This document shows positions 44,539-53,145 of a stretch of DNA of 64,000 nucleotides, one piece after another. The position numbers were made by a program, and so were the translations under genes. The stretch's first letter is position 1. Each line of letters opens with the position of its first letter. Source of the stretch: Nocardia blacklockiae (lineage in GTDB: Bacteria > Actinomycetota > Actinomycetes > Mycobacteriales > Mycobacteriaceae); contig NZ_JADLRJ010000001.1 in the NCBI RefSeq assembly GCF_015477355.1, positions 1,054,001 to 1,118,000 of the forward strand, written 5' to 3'. Under the pieces are notes generated by a model. It had not been told where the DNA came from, did no database searches, and saw nothing but the letters and a program-made list of their open reading frames with translations.

Positions 44539-45150
44539 TCAGCCCGTCTTGGGCTGGGTGCGCAGCAGCCCGTGAATGCCGACCGCCTCGTTCCGGGCGA
44601 GGGCCCGGTCGAAGCGGACCGCCATCCGAATCTCCGTGCCGCCCAGCAGGATCTGGCCCAGGCCCACCGGGACCGACAGGCCCGCGAGCGTCTCGATCGG
44701 CCAGGTCACCAGCAGCACACCCGCCAGCACCAGCAGCAGGCCGTAGGCCTCGTAACGGCCGCCGTGCGGCAGTCGGTCGGTCCACACCGCCACGATGGCC
44801 TGCACGATGCCGTGCATCGCCCACCCCACGCCGATGCCCAGCGCCAGCACCGCCGCCCAATCACCGCTCTGCAGGCACCAGATCGCCAGCAGCAGCGCGA
44901 GCAGCGCGGTGCCGAATTCGAGGACGCGCAGGCCGGTGGCGATGCGCGCCCGGAACGCGACGGTCAGCTGCCACAGCGCCGACAGCAGCAGGCAGGCCCC
45001 GAACAGCGCGCCCGCGACCGGCACGGATTTGTCGGGCCAGAAGATGATCAGCACCCCTAGCGCCGCCGACGCCGTGCCGATCGCGAGCGCCGACAGCCAC
45101 GAGTCACCGGCGAACACGTCGGTGCGCCCGGCAATTCGGAGTGTAGGCAT
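44539..45150 (-). CDS. HdeD-family (DUF308) membrane protein
   Basis: 203 residues with six predicted helices in three pairs, the HdeD/DUF308 pattern: SALAIGTASAALGVLIIFWP, VAGALFGACLLLSALWQL, EAYGLLLVLAGVLLVTWPIETL. E. coli HdeD belongs to an acid-resistance island; actinobacterial members are of unknown role. ATG 45150. It is upstream of narG on the same strand with 147 bases between, so read-through into narGHJI is possible but not shown. An inverted repeat TCGGT-N5-ACCGA (45172-45186) lies just before it, in the region shared with the divergent serine hydrolase. Confidence 0.85.
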   Translation of the reverse strand: MPTLRIAGRTDVFAGDSWLSALAIGTASAALGVLIIFWPDKSVPVAGALFGACLLLSALWQLTVAFRARIATGLRVLEFGTALLALLLAIWCLQSGDWAAVLALGIGVGWAMHGIVQAIVAVWTDRLPHGGRYEAYGLLLVLAGVLLVTWPIETLAGLSVPVGLGQILLGGTEIRMAVRFDRALARNEAVGIHGLLRTQPKTG

Positions 45151-45313
45151 AGCACAATGATATGACTCGAATCGGTAGATAACCGAAAATTTGCGGCATT
45201 ATCGTCGGGTCACCGACGCGGGAAGCCGCAGACCGGAATATCGCGCGCGGATCGGGGTGAAATTCGGGGTTCTGCCGGATGTGCCGCGGCGGCGATGTCT
45301 CTACCGTCGGTCC

Positions 45314-46438
45314 ATGCGTTCCAGTTTCCTGCTGTGCGCCGTGGCGGCGCTCGCCGTCGCCGGGTGTGCCGGCGAGACCACCGGCCCCACCTCCGATCCC
45401 GCACCCGTCACGCGGGTGGAGACGGTGCGCGGCGATCTGGACGAGCTGTTGCGCGCCGGGGCGGTCGGCGCGCTGGCCACGCTCTCCGACGGCGGGCGTC
45501 CGGTGACCGTCACGGCGGGCGTGGCGAATGTCGGGACCGGACAACCGATTCCGGTCGATCCGCCGCAGTACGTGCGGGTCGGCAGCATCTCCAAGTCCTT
45601 CGTCGCCGTGCTCGTGATGCAGCTGGTCGATGCCGGGAAGGTCGCGCTCGACGCGCCGGTCGACACCTATCTGCCCGGGCTGCTCACCGGCGACGGTGTC
45701 GACGGGCGGGTCATCACGGTGCGGCAGTTGCTGTCACATCGCAGCGGGCTGCCCGAACTGACCGACGATCCGGAGGTCGACGAGAACCGCGCCGCGCAGG
45801 CCGGGCGGACCTTCACCCCAGCCGAGGAAGTCGCTCTCGCCCTGCGGCTCCCCGCCAAATTCCCGCCCGGCAGCCGATACGAGTACACCAACACCAACTA
45901 CATCGTCGCCGCCATGCTGGTCGAGCAGATCACCGGACGACCCTATGTCGACGAACTGCGGGACCGGATTCTCGTGCCGCTGGAACTGCGGAACACCTAC
46001 CTGCCCACCGCGGGCGAGCTGGACCTGCGCGATCCGCACCCGTCCGGGTACGCCGACGTCGACGGCCGCCGCGTCGAGGCCTCGCGCATCGAGCCGTCGG
46101 TGCCGTGGGCCGCGGGCGGGCTGGTGTCCACCGGCGCGGACCTCGACCGGTTCTATTCGGCGCTGCTCGACGGGCGGGTGGTGCCGCCGCAGCGGCTGCG
46201 GGAGATGCTCGACGGCGGGCCCGCCGGTGCCGGGGTGCAGAACTACGGCCTGGGCCTGATGTACGGCCGATTGCCGTGCGGCGCACAGTTCGTCGGCCAC
46301 TTCGGCGGCATCCACGGATTCCTCGCGATCTCCGCGGCCACCGCCGAGGGTCGCGCGGCGACGGTGTCGATGACCGGTAGCGTCGCGGAGTCGAAGGTGG
46401 ACACCGATCGCATCCTGGGACACGCGCTGTGCCCCTGA
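45314..46438 (+). CDS. Lipoprotein serine hydrolase, class C beta-lactamase/DD-peptidase-like
   Basis: 374 residues. Lipoprotein signal with lipobox VAGC (Cys18). The catalytic SxxK is SISK (Ser91, Lys94), the second motif YTN at 191-193 (YxN), and the third, HxG-like, lies in GHFGGIHG. This is the beta-lactamase/penicillin-binding-protein class C fold; such lipoproteins may act as D-alanyl-D-alanine carboxypeptidases, esterases or beta-lactam hydrolases. Activity cannot be settled from sequence. ATG 45314 places the signal peptide at the N-terminus. It is followed by the P450 gene on the same strand after 76 bases. Confidence 0.88.
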   Translation: MRSSFLLCAVAALAVAGCAGETTGPTSDPAPVTRVETVRGDLDELLRAGAVGALATLSDGGRPVTVTAGVANVGTGQPIPVDPPQYVRVGSISKSFVAVLVMQLVDAGKVALDAPVDTYLPGLLTGDGVDGRVITVRQLLSHRSGLPELTDDPEVDENRAAQAGRTFTPAEEVALALRLPAKFPPGSRYEYTNTNYIVAAMLVEQITGRPYVDELRDRILVPLELRNTYLPTAGELDLRDPHPSGYADVDGRRVEASRIEPSVPWAAGGLVSTGADLDRFYSALLDGRVVPPQRLREMLDGGPAGAGVQNYGLGLMYGRLPCGAQFVGHFGGIHGFLAISAATAEGRAATVSMTGSVAESKVDTDRILGHALCP

Positions 46439-46514
46439 CCGACGGGTTACCGTGGTAGGCACAGCGTTTCGCCGCGCTGTGCCGCATCGCGGCGGCAGAT
46501 CGGAAGGACGGCTC

Positions 46515-47846
46515 GTGAGCAGCGTGTATCCGCCGGGGCCCCGGCTTCCCAGGGTGATCCAGACCGTGCTGTACACGCGGTGGCGGGGTCGCTACGTCAG
46601 CGCGCTGGCGCGCCGCTACGGCGACGTGTTCACCGTGCGCATGGTCCCGCCGTACGCCGAGACGCTGGTCGTGTTCTCGCGGCCCGAGCACATCCGCGAA
46701 ATCTTCGCCGGTGATCCGGCGGATCTGCATGCGGGCGAGGGCAATCGGGTGCTGGGCGCGATCATGGGCGAGCATTCGCTGCTGCTGACCGACGAGGCCG
46801 AGCACGCCCGCGCCCGCCGGCTGCTGATGCCCGCCTTCACCGGATCGGCGCTGCGCGGCTATCGGGCGCTGGTCGAGGCGATCGCCAAGGCGCAGGTCGA
46901 CGCCTGGCCCACCGGCGCCACGCTGCCCACCCTCGACCGGATGAACGAGCTCACCCTCGAGGTGATCATGCAGGTGGTGTTCGGCATGACCGACCAGCAC
47001 CGCCGCGACGAACTCGCGCCGCTGCTGCGCACCATCATCGACATCAACCCGATCGTGTTCTTCGGCTGGAAGTATCCGCGGCTGCAGCGGTACGGCCCGT
47101 GGAAACGCTTCCGCGACAACCAGAACGCCATCGACGCCCTGCTCTACGCCGAGATCGCCCGCCGCCGCAGCCACCCGGACCTGGATCAGCGCGCCGACGT
47201 CCTGTCGCGGCTGCTGGCCGTCGGCTCCGGCGACGACCCGGCCGACACGCCGCTCACCGACGCGGAACTGCGCGACCAGCTCATCACCCTGCTGCTCGCC
47301 GGGCACGAGACCACCGCGTCGGCACTGTCGTGGGCGTGCCACGAACTCGCCGCCGACGCCGAGGTGCAGGACCGGGCCCGCCGGGCGGCCGCCGAGGGCG
47401 ACGACAAATACCTCGAGGCGGTGCTGAAGGAGGCGATGCGGCGGCGTCCGGTCATCGGCGGCGCGGTGCGGCGGCTCACCCGCGACTTGACCATCGGCGG
47501 ACTCGACCTGCCGCGCGGCACCGTCGTCTCCACCTCGATCGTGCTCGCGCACCAGCGGCCCGACAACTATCCCGACGCGGACAGCTTCCGGCCCGAGCGC
47601 TTCCTCGACGGCAGCGTCGCCGCCCACACCTGGCTGCCGTTCGGCGGCGGCGTGCGCCGGTGCATCGGCGCGGGATTCTCGCTCATGGAGGGCACGGCCG
47701 TGCTGCGCGAGGTGCTGTCGCGGTATCGGCTGTCGCTGCCGCCCGGGGTGAGCGGCGAGCACGGGCGCATCCGCAACATCACCAATGTGCCGGCCGGCGG
47801 CGCGCCGGTCGTGCTGACGGCCGACGACGTATCTCAGCGCAGGTAG
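46515..47846 (+). CDS. Cytochrome P450, CYP135/CYP138-like
   Basis: 443 residues. The start YPPGPRLPRVIQ, the I-helix LLLAGHETTASALSW, the K-helix ExxR in LKEAMRRRP, FRPERFLDG and the heme loop LPFGGGVRRCIGAGFS (Cys383) are all present. The Pro-rich N-terminus without a membrane anchor and these motifs recall CYP135/138 of M. tuberculosis. Substrate unknown. GTG 46515 follows GGAAGGAC. No ferredoxin gene is adjacent, so redox partners must come from elsewhere. Its 3' end overlaps the convergent SDR gene by 13 bases. Confidence 0.93.
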   Translation: MSSVYPPGPRLPRVIQTVLYTRWRGRYVSALARRYGDVFTVRMVPPYAETLVVFSRPEHIREIFAGDPADLHAGEGNRVLGAIMGEHSLLLTDEAEHARARRLLMPAFTGSALRGYRALVEAIAKAQVDAWPTGATLPTLDRMNELTLEVIMQVVFGMTDQHRRDELAPLLRTIIDINPIVFFGWKYPRLQRYGPWKRFRDNQNAIDALLYAEIARRRSHPDLDQRADVLSRLLAVGSGDDPADTPLTDAELRDQLITLLLAGHETTASALSWACHELAADAEVQDRARRAAAEGDDKYLEAVLKEAMRRRPVIGGAVRRLTRDLTIGGLDLPRGTVVSTSIVLAHQRPDNYPDADSFRPERFLDGSVAAHTWLPFGGGVRRCIGAGFSLMEGTAVLREVLSRYRLSLPPGVSGEHGRIRNITNVPAGGAPVVLTADDVSQRR

Positions 47847-48580
47847 GAAGCACCGTTGACATCCAGGACGGCCCCCGAACTCCAGGTCGCCTCCGCAGAC
47901 GCGAGATAGCGCACGGCGGCGGCGATTTCGGACGGTTCGGCGACCCGGCCGAACGGGCTCTGCGCCTTGACGGCGTCGGTGACACGGTGCGCGACCCGCT
48001 CGGTGGCGACGAATCCGGGAGCCACCGACGCGACGGCGATGCCGTGCGGAGCCAGCGCGACCGCCAGCGACTGGCCGAGTGCCTGCACCGCCGCCTTGGT
48101 GGCGCCGTAGGCCGGATGGTCCGGCTCGCCGCGGAACGCGCCGCGCGACCCGACGTTCACGATGCGGCCCGCCACGCCCCGGTCGATCATGTGCCGCGCC
48201 GCGCAGTACGACACGTGCGCGGTGCCGAGCAGGTTGACGTCGACGGTCTGCCGCCACACCCGCTGCCACTCCTCGAAGTCGGTGTCCGGCAACGGGTGCG
48301 GCAGGTTGATCGCCGCGTTGTTCACCAGGACGTGGAGCGTGCCGAGCGCGTCGACGGACGTGCGGACGACCGCCTCGGCACCGGCCGGGGTTCCCACGTC
48401 GCCGCCGACCAGCACATGGCCGTCGCCCGGCAGGTCCGCGAGCGTTCGCTCGGCGTCCGCGCGCCGCGACGAGTAGTGCACGGCCACACGGTCGCCGCTC
48501 TCGGCGAACGCCGTCGCGATCGCCCGCCCGATCCCCCGCGATGCCCCCGTCACCAATACTCCACGCCGCTGCGGCACCAT
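47834..48580 (-). CDS. Classical short-chain dehydrogenase/reductase, FabG-like
   Basis: 248 residues with the full SDR set: TGASRGIG (11-18), NNAA in LVNNAAIN, and the triad Ser145, Tyr158, Lys162 in VGSRGAF and YGATKAA. The cofactor loop HYSSRR suggests NADP(H). PGFVATERVAH and SGAVLDVNGASYLR complete the family pattern. Likely a ketoacyl or ketone reductase, exact substrate unknown. It follows the TetX-like gene on the same strand with 37 bases between, so the two may be cotranscribed. Confidence 0.9.
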   Translation of the reverse strand: MVPQRRGVLVTGASRGIGRAIATAFAESGDRVAVHYSSRRADAERTLADLPGDGHVLVGGDVGTPAGAEAVVRTSVDALGTLHVLVNNAAINLPHPLPDTDFEEWQRVWRQTVDVNLLGTAHVSYCAARHMIDRGVAGRIVNVGSRGAFRGEPDHPAYGATKAAVQALGQSLAVALAPHGIAVASVAPGFVATERVAHRVTDAVKAQSPFGRVAEPSEIAAAVRYLASAEATWSSGAVLDVNGASYLR

Positions 48581-48617
48581 GCGCCGAGCCTGCCACAGCG
48601 GGCGGCGCCGACCGGAT

Positions 48618-49820
48618 TCAGGCGTAGTCGGCGGCGGGGATGGTGCGCGCGACCTTCTGCGGCGCGCCGCCGATCAGGCCGCGCCAGGGCAGGTACGGCA
48701 GCAGTCGCACGTTGAGATTGCGGAAGCGGATCATCGCGTTGCTCGCGGGCGCGTACCAGGCGCCGACACCCTCGGCGAACTTCTGGCAGGCGTCGACCAT
48801 CGGCCGCATCCGCTGCTCGTAGCGGGTGAAGGCCACCGTGTGATCGCCTGCGGCGGCGGCCAATTCGCCGGCGAGGGTGTACGCGCCGACCAGGGACAGG
48901 TCCGCGCCCTGGCCCGAGAGCGGGGAGGCGCAGTAGCCGGCGTCGCCGACCAAGGCGACGCGGCCTTCGCTCCACGTGTCCATGCGGATCTGCGCCATCG
49001 CGTCGAAATAGAAGTCGGGAGTGGTGTCGAGGTGGTCGAGCAGGCGCGGGACCTGCCAGCCCTGGCCGGCGAAGGTGTCGGCGACGAGGCGCCGCTGCTG
49101 CGCGGCGTCGCGGTAGTCGTAGTCGATCGGGTCCGAGGCCCACGCGAAGATCGCCTTGGCCTCGGTGTTCTCGCGGGCGCTGTAGGCGCCGGCGATCTTG
49201 CCGGGGGTGTTGTAGTCCAGCTCCCAGTGGTCGAGTTCGAGGAAGTTCGGGACCGTGAAGATGCTGATGTAGTAGCCCATGTGCCGGAGGAACCGCGACT
49301 CCGGGCCGAAAACCAGTGCGCGCGTGTGGGAGTGGACGCCGTCGGCCCCGACGACCAGGTCGAAGGTGCGGGGCTCAGCGTGGTCGAAGGTCACTCGCAC
49401 GCCGTGCTCGTCCTGCGCCAGGGCGGTGATCGAGTCGCCGAAGAGGTATTCCACGTCGTCGCGGGTGGCCTCGTAGAGCACGCGGGCCAGGTCGCCGCGC
49501 TGGATCTCGGTGTCGCCGTGCGCGCCGACGCCGTTGAAGGTCTCGCTGCTGACGCTGGCCCGCACCCGGCCGTCGGCGTCGACGTAGGAGGTGCCGCGCT
49601 TGCCGGTGCTCAGCTCGTGCACCCGGTCGAGCAGGCCCATGCGCCGCACCACCTCGGTGGCGGTGCCGAGCACATCGATGGCCTGCCCGCCCTCGCGCAG
49701 GGCCGGTGACTTCTCGACGATCGTCGGGGTGAATCCGTAGCGCCGCAGCCAGAAGGCCAGGGCGGGACCGGCGATGCTGGCGCCGGAGATCAGGACGTTT
49801 CGGTTGGTGCTCTGCCGCAT
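48618..49820 (-). CDS. FAD-dependent monooxygenase, TetX/PHBH-like
   Basis: 400 residues. The N-terminal FAD motif VLISGASIAGPALAFWL, the DG motif LVVGADGVHSHTR and the GD motif VALVGDAGYCASPLSGQG define group A flavoprotein monooxygenases. The overall pattern is like TetX and related antibiotic-modifying or aromatic hydroxylases. ATG 49820 is preferred over the longer reading starting at 49862, which would run through the palindromic promoter. It is divergent from a TetR gene with a 12-base palindrome between, so it is probably under that repressor. Substrate unknown. Confidence 0.9.
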   Translation of the reverse strand: MRQSTNRNVLISGASIAGPALAFWLRRYGFTPTIVEKSPALREGGQAIDVLGTATEVVRRMGLLDRVHELSTGKRGTSYVDADGRVRASVSSETFNGVGAHGDTEIQRGDLARVLYEATRDDVEYLFGDSITALAQDEHGVRVTFDHAEPRTFDLVVGADGVHSHTRALVFGPESRFLRHMGYYISIFTVPNFLELDHWELDYNTPGKIAGAYSARENTEAKAIFAWASDPIDYDYRDAAQQRRLVADTFAGQGWQVPRLLDHLDTTPDFYFDAMAQIRMDTWSEGRVALVGDAGYCASPLSGQGADLSLVGAYTLAGELAAAAGDHTVAFTRYEQRMRPMVDACQKFAEGVGAWYAPASNAMIRFRNLNVRLLPYLPWRGLIGGAPQKVARTIPAADYA

Positions 49821-49856
49821 GCCCAGAACCGTACAACCGATTTGGGCAAACGCGCA

Positions 49857-49868
49857 AGACATTTGTCT
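49857..49868. promoter_or_regulatory. AGACATTTGTCT palindrome in the monooxygenase/TetR promoter
   Basis: AGACA-TT-TGTCT, five-base perfect arms, between divergent genes (ATGs at 49820 and 49895). A likely TetR operator, though short. Confidence 0.4.
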
Positions 49869-49894
49869 GAGGCGTATGCGCTACCCTGTGTCGC

Positions 49895-50455
49895 ATGGGC
49901 AATCGCGAGGATCTGCTGGCCGGTGCGCGCCGGTGTCTGGTCGAGAAGGGTTATGCGCGAACGACGGTGCGCGATATCTCGACGGCCGCCGGGGTGAGCA
50001 TGGCGGCCATCGGCTACCACTTCGGCACCAAGGAGGCGCTGCTCACCGCCGCGCTGGCGGAGGCGACCCGCGAATGGGGGGTGGATCTCGAGCACGCGCT
50101 CGCGCGACTAGGTGACGCCGGAGGCGATCCGTGGGAGCGCTTCGCCGCGCGCTGGGACGTGGTGCTGGCGACCATCGCCACGCACCGCGGGATGTGGACG
50201 GCCACTTTCGACGCGCTCGCCGATCCCGATGTCCGGACACAGTTGGCGGCCAATCTCGACGAGGCGCGGTCCGGTCTCGCCCGGCTTCTCGCCGGTGCGG
50301 ACGAGGGTGACGCCGACGCCACACGCGGTGTCGGCGCGCTGTATCAGGCCTTGCTCACCGGCGTCGCCGCGCAATACCTCATCGATCCCGACCGGGCGCC
50401 GACCGGGCGGGACCTGGCCGCGGGCCTGCGCCGGATCACCGCGCCGGGCGGGTGA
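49895..50455 (+). CDS. TetR-family regulator
   Basis: 186 residues. HTH at 1-50 (LLAGARRCLVEKGYARTTV, ISTAAGVSMAAIGYHFGTKEAL) and a C-terminal ligand domain typical of actinobacterial TetR proteins (FAARWDVVLATIATHRGMW). The recognition helix AAIGYHF is common to repressors of oxygenase genes. It is divergent from the TetX-like gene and likely represses it. The next gene starts 45 bases after its stop. Ligand unknown. Confidence 0.92.
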   Translation: MGNREDLLAGARRCLVEKGYARTTVRDISTAAGVSMAAIGYHFGTKEALLTAALAEATREWGVDLEHALARLGDAGGDPWERFAARWDVVLATIATHRGMWTATFDALADPDVRTQLAANLDEARSGLARLLAGADEGDADATRGVGALYQALLTGVAAQYLIDPDRAPTGRDLAAGLRRITAPGG

Positions 50456-50500
50456 GGTCTCGGCGGGCGCGGCGGCGGCGATGCGGATATGTTGTCGGGC

Positions 50501-51577
50501 ATGGGCAGGTCCGGTCACACGCTGTTGTTCACGTTGTGCGCCTTGGCATCCACTGCCATTCCGGCGCGGGCCGAGCCGGTGACGCCGCCCGTGCGGCTGC
50601 TCGGGGAGCAGATCGTGCCGTACGGGCTGAGCTTCGCGGGCACCACCGTCGGCGGGCTGTCCGGTATCGACTACTCCCACGGCACCGGCGAGTACGTGCT
50701 CATCAGCGACGACCGCTCGGCGAAGAATCCGGCCCGGTTCTATACGGCGCGAATCCCGGTGAACGACAACGGTGTCGAACCGGTCGAATTCACCGGCACG
50801 CAACCGCTGCTCACCGCGGACGGCGGGACGTACCCGGCGAACGGTGTCGATCCCGAGGATCTGCGCGTCGATCCGTGGACCGGTGACTACGTCTGGACGC
50901 AGGAGGGTGAGCGCGGCGACGGCGTGCTCGCGGACCCCTCGATCCGCATCGCCCACCCCGACGGCTCGTTCGGCGGCGAGTTGCCGATACCCGACAACGA
51001 ACGCATGCGCCCGGATTCGGGCCCGCGCCGCAACTCCGCGCTCGAGGGCGCGACCTTCGCCGCCGGCGGCATGCTGCTGGTGAGTACCGTCGAAGAGCCG
51101 CTGCTGCAGGACGGGCCGACTCCCACGCCCACCGCGGGCGGGTTGACCCGGATCACCGTGCAGGCCCGGTCCGGTCAGCTACTCGGGCAGTACGCCTATC
51201 CCCTCGACCCCGTCTTCGCCGAGGGCGACGGCTCCAATGGCATCGCGGCCGTGCTCGCGTCCACGCCCTTCGATCCGGCGAGATACCTGGTGCTGGAACG
51301 CGCTTACGTCGAGGGGGCCGGGAACCGGGTCCGGGTCTACGAAGCCGACCTCACCGGCGCCACCAACATTCTCGACGCGCCGCTGGGGCAGGCGCGGCCG
51401 GTGACCAAGCGGCTGCTGGTCGACCTCGCCGATGTCGGAGTGCCTAAGGTCGACAATGTCGAGGGCATGACGTGGGGACCGAACCTGCCCTCGGGCGAAC
51501 GGACGCTCGTCCTGGTCAGCGACAACAACTTCTCCGACGAGCAGATCACGCAGCTCGTCGCGCTCGCTATTCGTTGA
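50501..51577 (+). CDS. Secreted esterase-like phytase-family protein
   Basis: 358 residues with a cleavable signal peptide (about 1-28, ending PARAEP). The mature part is a beta-propeller of the 'esterase-like activity of phytase' family: GGLSGIDYSHGTGEYVLISDD, GVDPEDLRVDPWTGDYVWTQEGE, NSALEGATFAAGG and DNVEGMTWGPNL. Members include calcium-dependent extracellular esterases/phosphatases; some only bind. ATG 50501 starts the signal peptide; a frame extended to 50489 adds three residues. It converges on the subtilase gene with 12 bases between. Confidence 0.85.
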   Translation: MGRSGHTLLFTLCALASTAIPARAEPVTPPVRLLGEQIVPYGLSFAGTTVGGLSGIDYSHGTGEYVLISDDRSAKNPARFYTARIPVNDNGVEPVEFTGTQPLLTADGGTYPANGVDPEDLRVDPWTGDYVWTQEGERGDGVLADPSIRIAHPDGSFGGELPIPDNERMRPDSGPRRNSALEGATFAAGGMLLVSTVEEPLLQDGPTPTPTAGGLTRITVQARSGQLLGQYAYPLDPVFAEGDGSNGIAAVLASTPFDPARYLVLERAYVEGAGNRVRVYEADLTGATNILDAPLGQARPVTKRLLVDLADVGVPKVDNVEGMTWGPNLPSGERTLVLVSDNNFSDEQITQLVALAIR

Positions 51578-51589
51578 CGGCGAGCCCGA

Positions 51590-53059
51590 TTACGGTGTGC
51601 CGCCGAGGAGATCGCGGAGATTCGGCAGGGCCCCGATGCGCTGGGTGGCGGGGCGGCCGGGTGCGTCGGTCTGCGGTGAGCCGGACGCGCGCAGCCGGGT
51701 GCGGATCTGGTCGGGGGTGAGCCGGGTCCCGCTCGCGGCGGCCGCGCCCTGGCAGCTCGCGACCGCGCCCACCACGACCGGCGAGGCGCTCGACGTGCCA
51801 CTGAAAACGTCGGTGTACCAATAGTCTTCGTTCTGGCCGCCCTGGAGGTCGCCATAGCCGGTGGTGGTCACCTCGCGGCCCCAGCCGTGCGTGTCGAGCC
51901 GGGTGCCGTAGTTGGAGAACGCCAGCCGCGAGCGGGCCGGGCCGTGGTCGCGGCCGTGCGTTCCCGGCGGCGGCGCGCCCGCGCCGACCAGCACCGCGCC
52001 GGAGTCCGCCGGGCCGCCCTGGAACGGGTTGGTCCAGGAGGCCGGGAATTCCGCGGGCCGGGTGTCGTACAGCGGGTCGTCGAGGTTCTCGCCGCCGTTG
52101 CCGCCGGCCTCGACCACGATCATGCCCCGGTCGACGGCGTAGCGGATCGCCGCCCAGTCGTCGGGCCACCATTCGACGGCGATGTAGCCGCGCTGATCCG
52201 GGCGGTTGGCGTAGTCGAAACGCGGTCCGGGACGGTGTAGTTCGAGCAGGATGATGTCGCCGGGGCCCAGGGCGTCGGCCGCGGTCCGGATGGCCGAGGC
52301 CGAGCCCGGGCCGAAGATGGACACGGCGCGAATGCTCGCCTCCGGCGCGATCCCGGTGATGCCGAAGGTGTTGACGTCGCCGCTGATCACCCCGGCCACC
52401 GCGGTGCCGTGGTCGCGCCAGCCCAGGTCGGGGGACGGAACGCCGCCGATCACCCCGCCTTGGTTCTCGCGCAGGTCCTCGTGGGTGAATCGCCACGCGC
52501 CCTCGACGTCGACCACGCGCACGCCGGTGCCGTGGCCGCCCGGTTGTGTCCACGCCCAGCGCGCGTCGATCCCGTTCGGCGCGGCGTCGAGATAGCCCTG
52601 GCGGACCGTGAATTCGGGCGTCACCGGCGGCGCGACCGCCTGTGAGCGGATCACCGCGACGCGGGAGTCGATCGGCGGTTCCGCGGGTGGTTTCACGTAG
52701 GCGGCCGCCACCGCGTCGTCGGCGCGCAGCCGGGCGGCCAGCGCCGTCAGATCCGCGGCCGGGGTCCGGTCGGCGCCGCGCACCACGAAGTAGTTCAGGA
52801 AGCGGGCACCGGAGGATTCGGCGGGCGTCCCGTACAGCGTGTGCTGCAACCGGTCCCCGGCGCCGAAGATCCGGACGAGTGCCAGATCGTCCGGCAGCAG
52901 CGCGGCCAAGCGGTCCTCGGCCGAACGCGTGGCGTCCAGCGCGACGAAATCGATCGGCGCGGTGGCGCCGCGGGTGACCACGATCAACTCGTGCGGCGAG
53001 CGCACCTCCCCCGCCTCCGACGATCGTTCCGAACTGCTGTTCCGGTGTGCCGAGGTCAT
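51590..53059 (-). CDS. Subtilisin-like serine protease (S8) without signal peptide
   Basis: 489 residues. The triad is complete: Asp184 in VRVVDVEGAW, His217 in RDHGTAVAGV and Ser423 in FSGTSSASPVVV; the oxyanion Asn is in EAGGNGGEN. About 150 residues precede the catalytic domain; they may be a propeptide-like region (YVKPPAEPP, VTPEF). No signal peptide or membrane anchor is visible after ATG 53059, which is unusual for S8 proteases; extended starts did not supply one. So it may be cytoplasmic, or exported in another way. Coiled-coil gene upstream on the same strand, 86 bases away. Substrate unknown. Confidence 0.85.
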   Translation of the reverse strand: MTSAHRNSSSERSSEAGEVRSPHELIVVTRGATAPIDFVALDATRSAEDRLAALLPDDLALVRIFGAGDRLQHTLYGTPAESSGARFLNYFVVRGADRTPAADLTALAARLRADDAVAAAYVKPPAEPPIDSRVAVIRSQAVAPPVTPEFTVRQGYLDAAPNGIDARWAWTQPGGHGTGVRVVDVEGAWRFTHEDLRENQGGVIGGVPSPDLGWRDHGTAVAGVISGDVNTFGITGIAPEASIRAVSIFGPGSASAIRTAADALGPGDIILLELHRPGPRFDYANRPDQRGYIAVEWWPDDWAAIRYAVDRGMIVVEAGGNGGENLDDPLYDTRPAEFPASWTNPFQGGPADSGAVLVGAGAPPPGTHGRDHGPARSRLAFSNYGTRLDTHGWGREVTTTGYGDLQGGQNEDYWYTDVFSGTSSASPVVVGAVASCQGAAAASGTRLTPDQIRTRLRASGSPQTDAPGRPATQRIGALPNLRDLLGGTP

Positions 53060-53145
53060 GGTGACAGTCAACCCGGTCGGCGGCGGCCGCGCAGCTCGAA
53101 TGCGGCGGTTCGAGGACCGAAGGCACTGCGCGCGTGGGGTTTACG

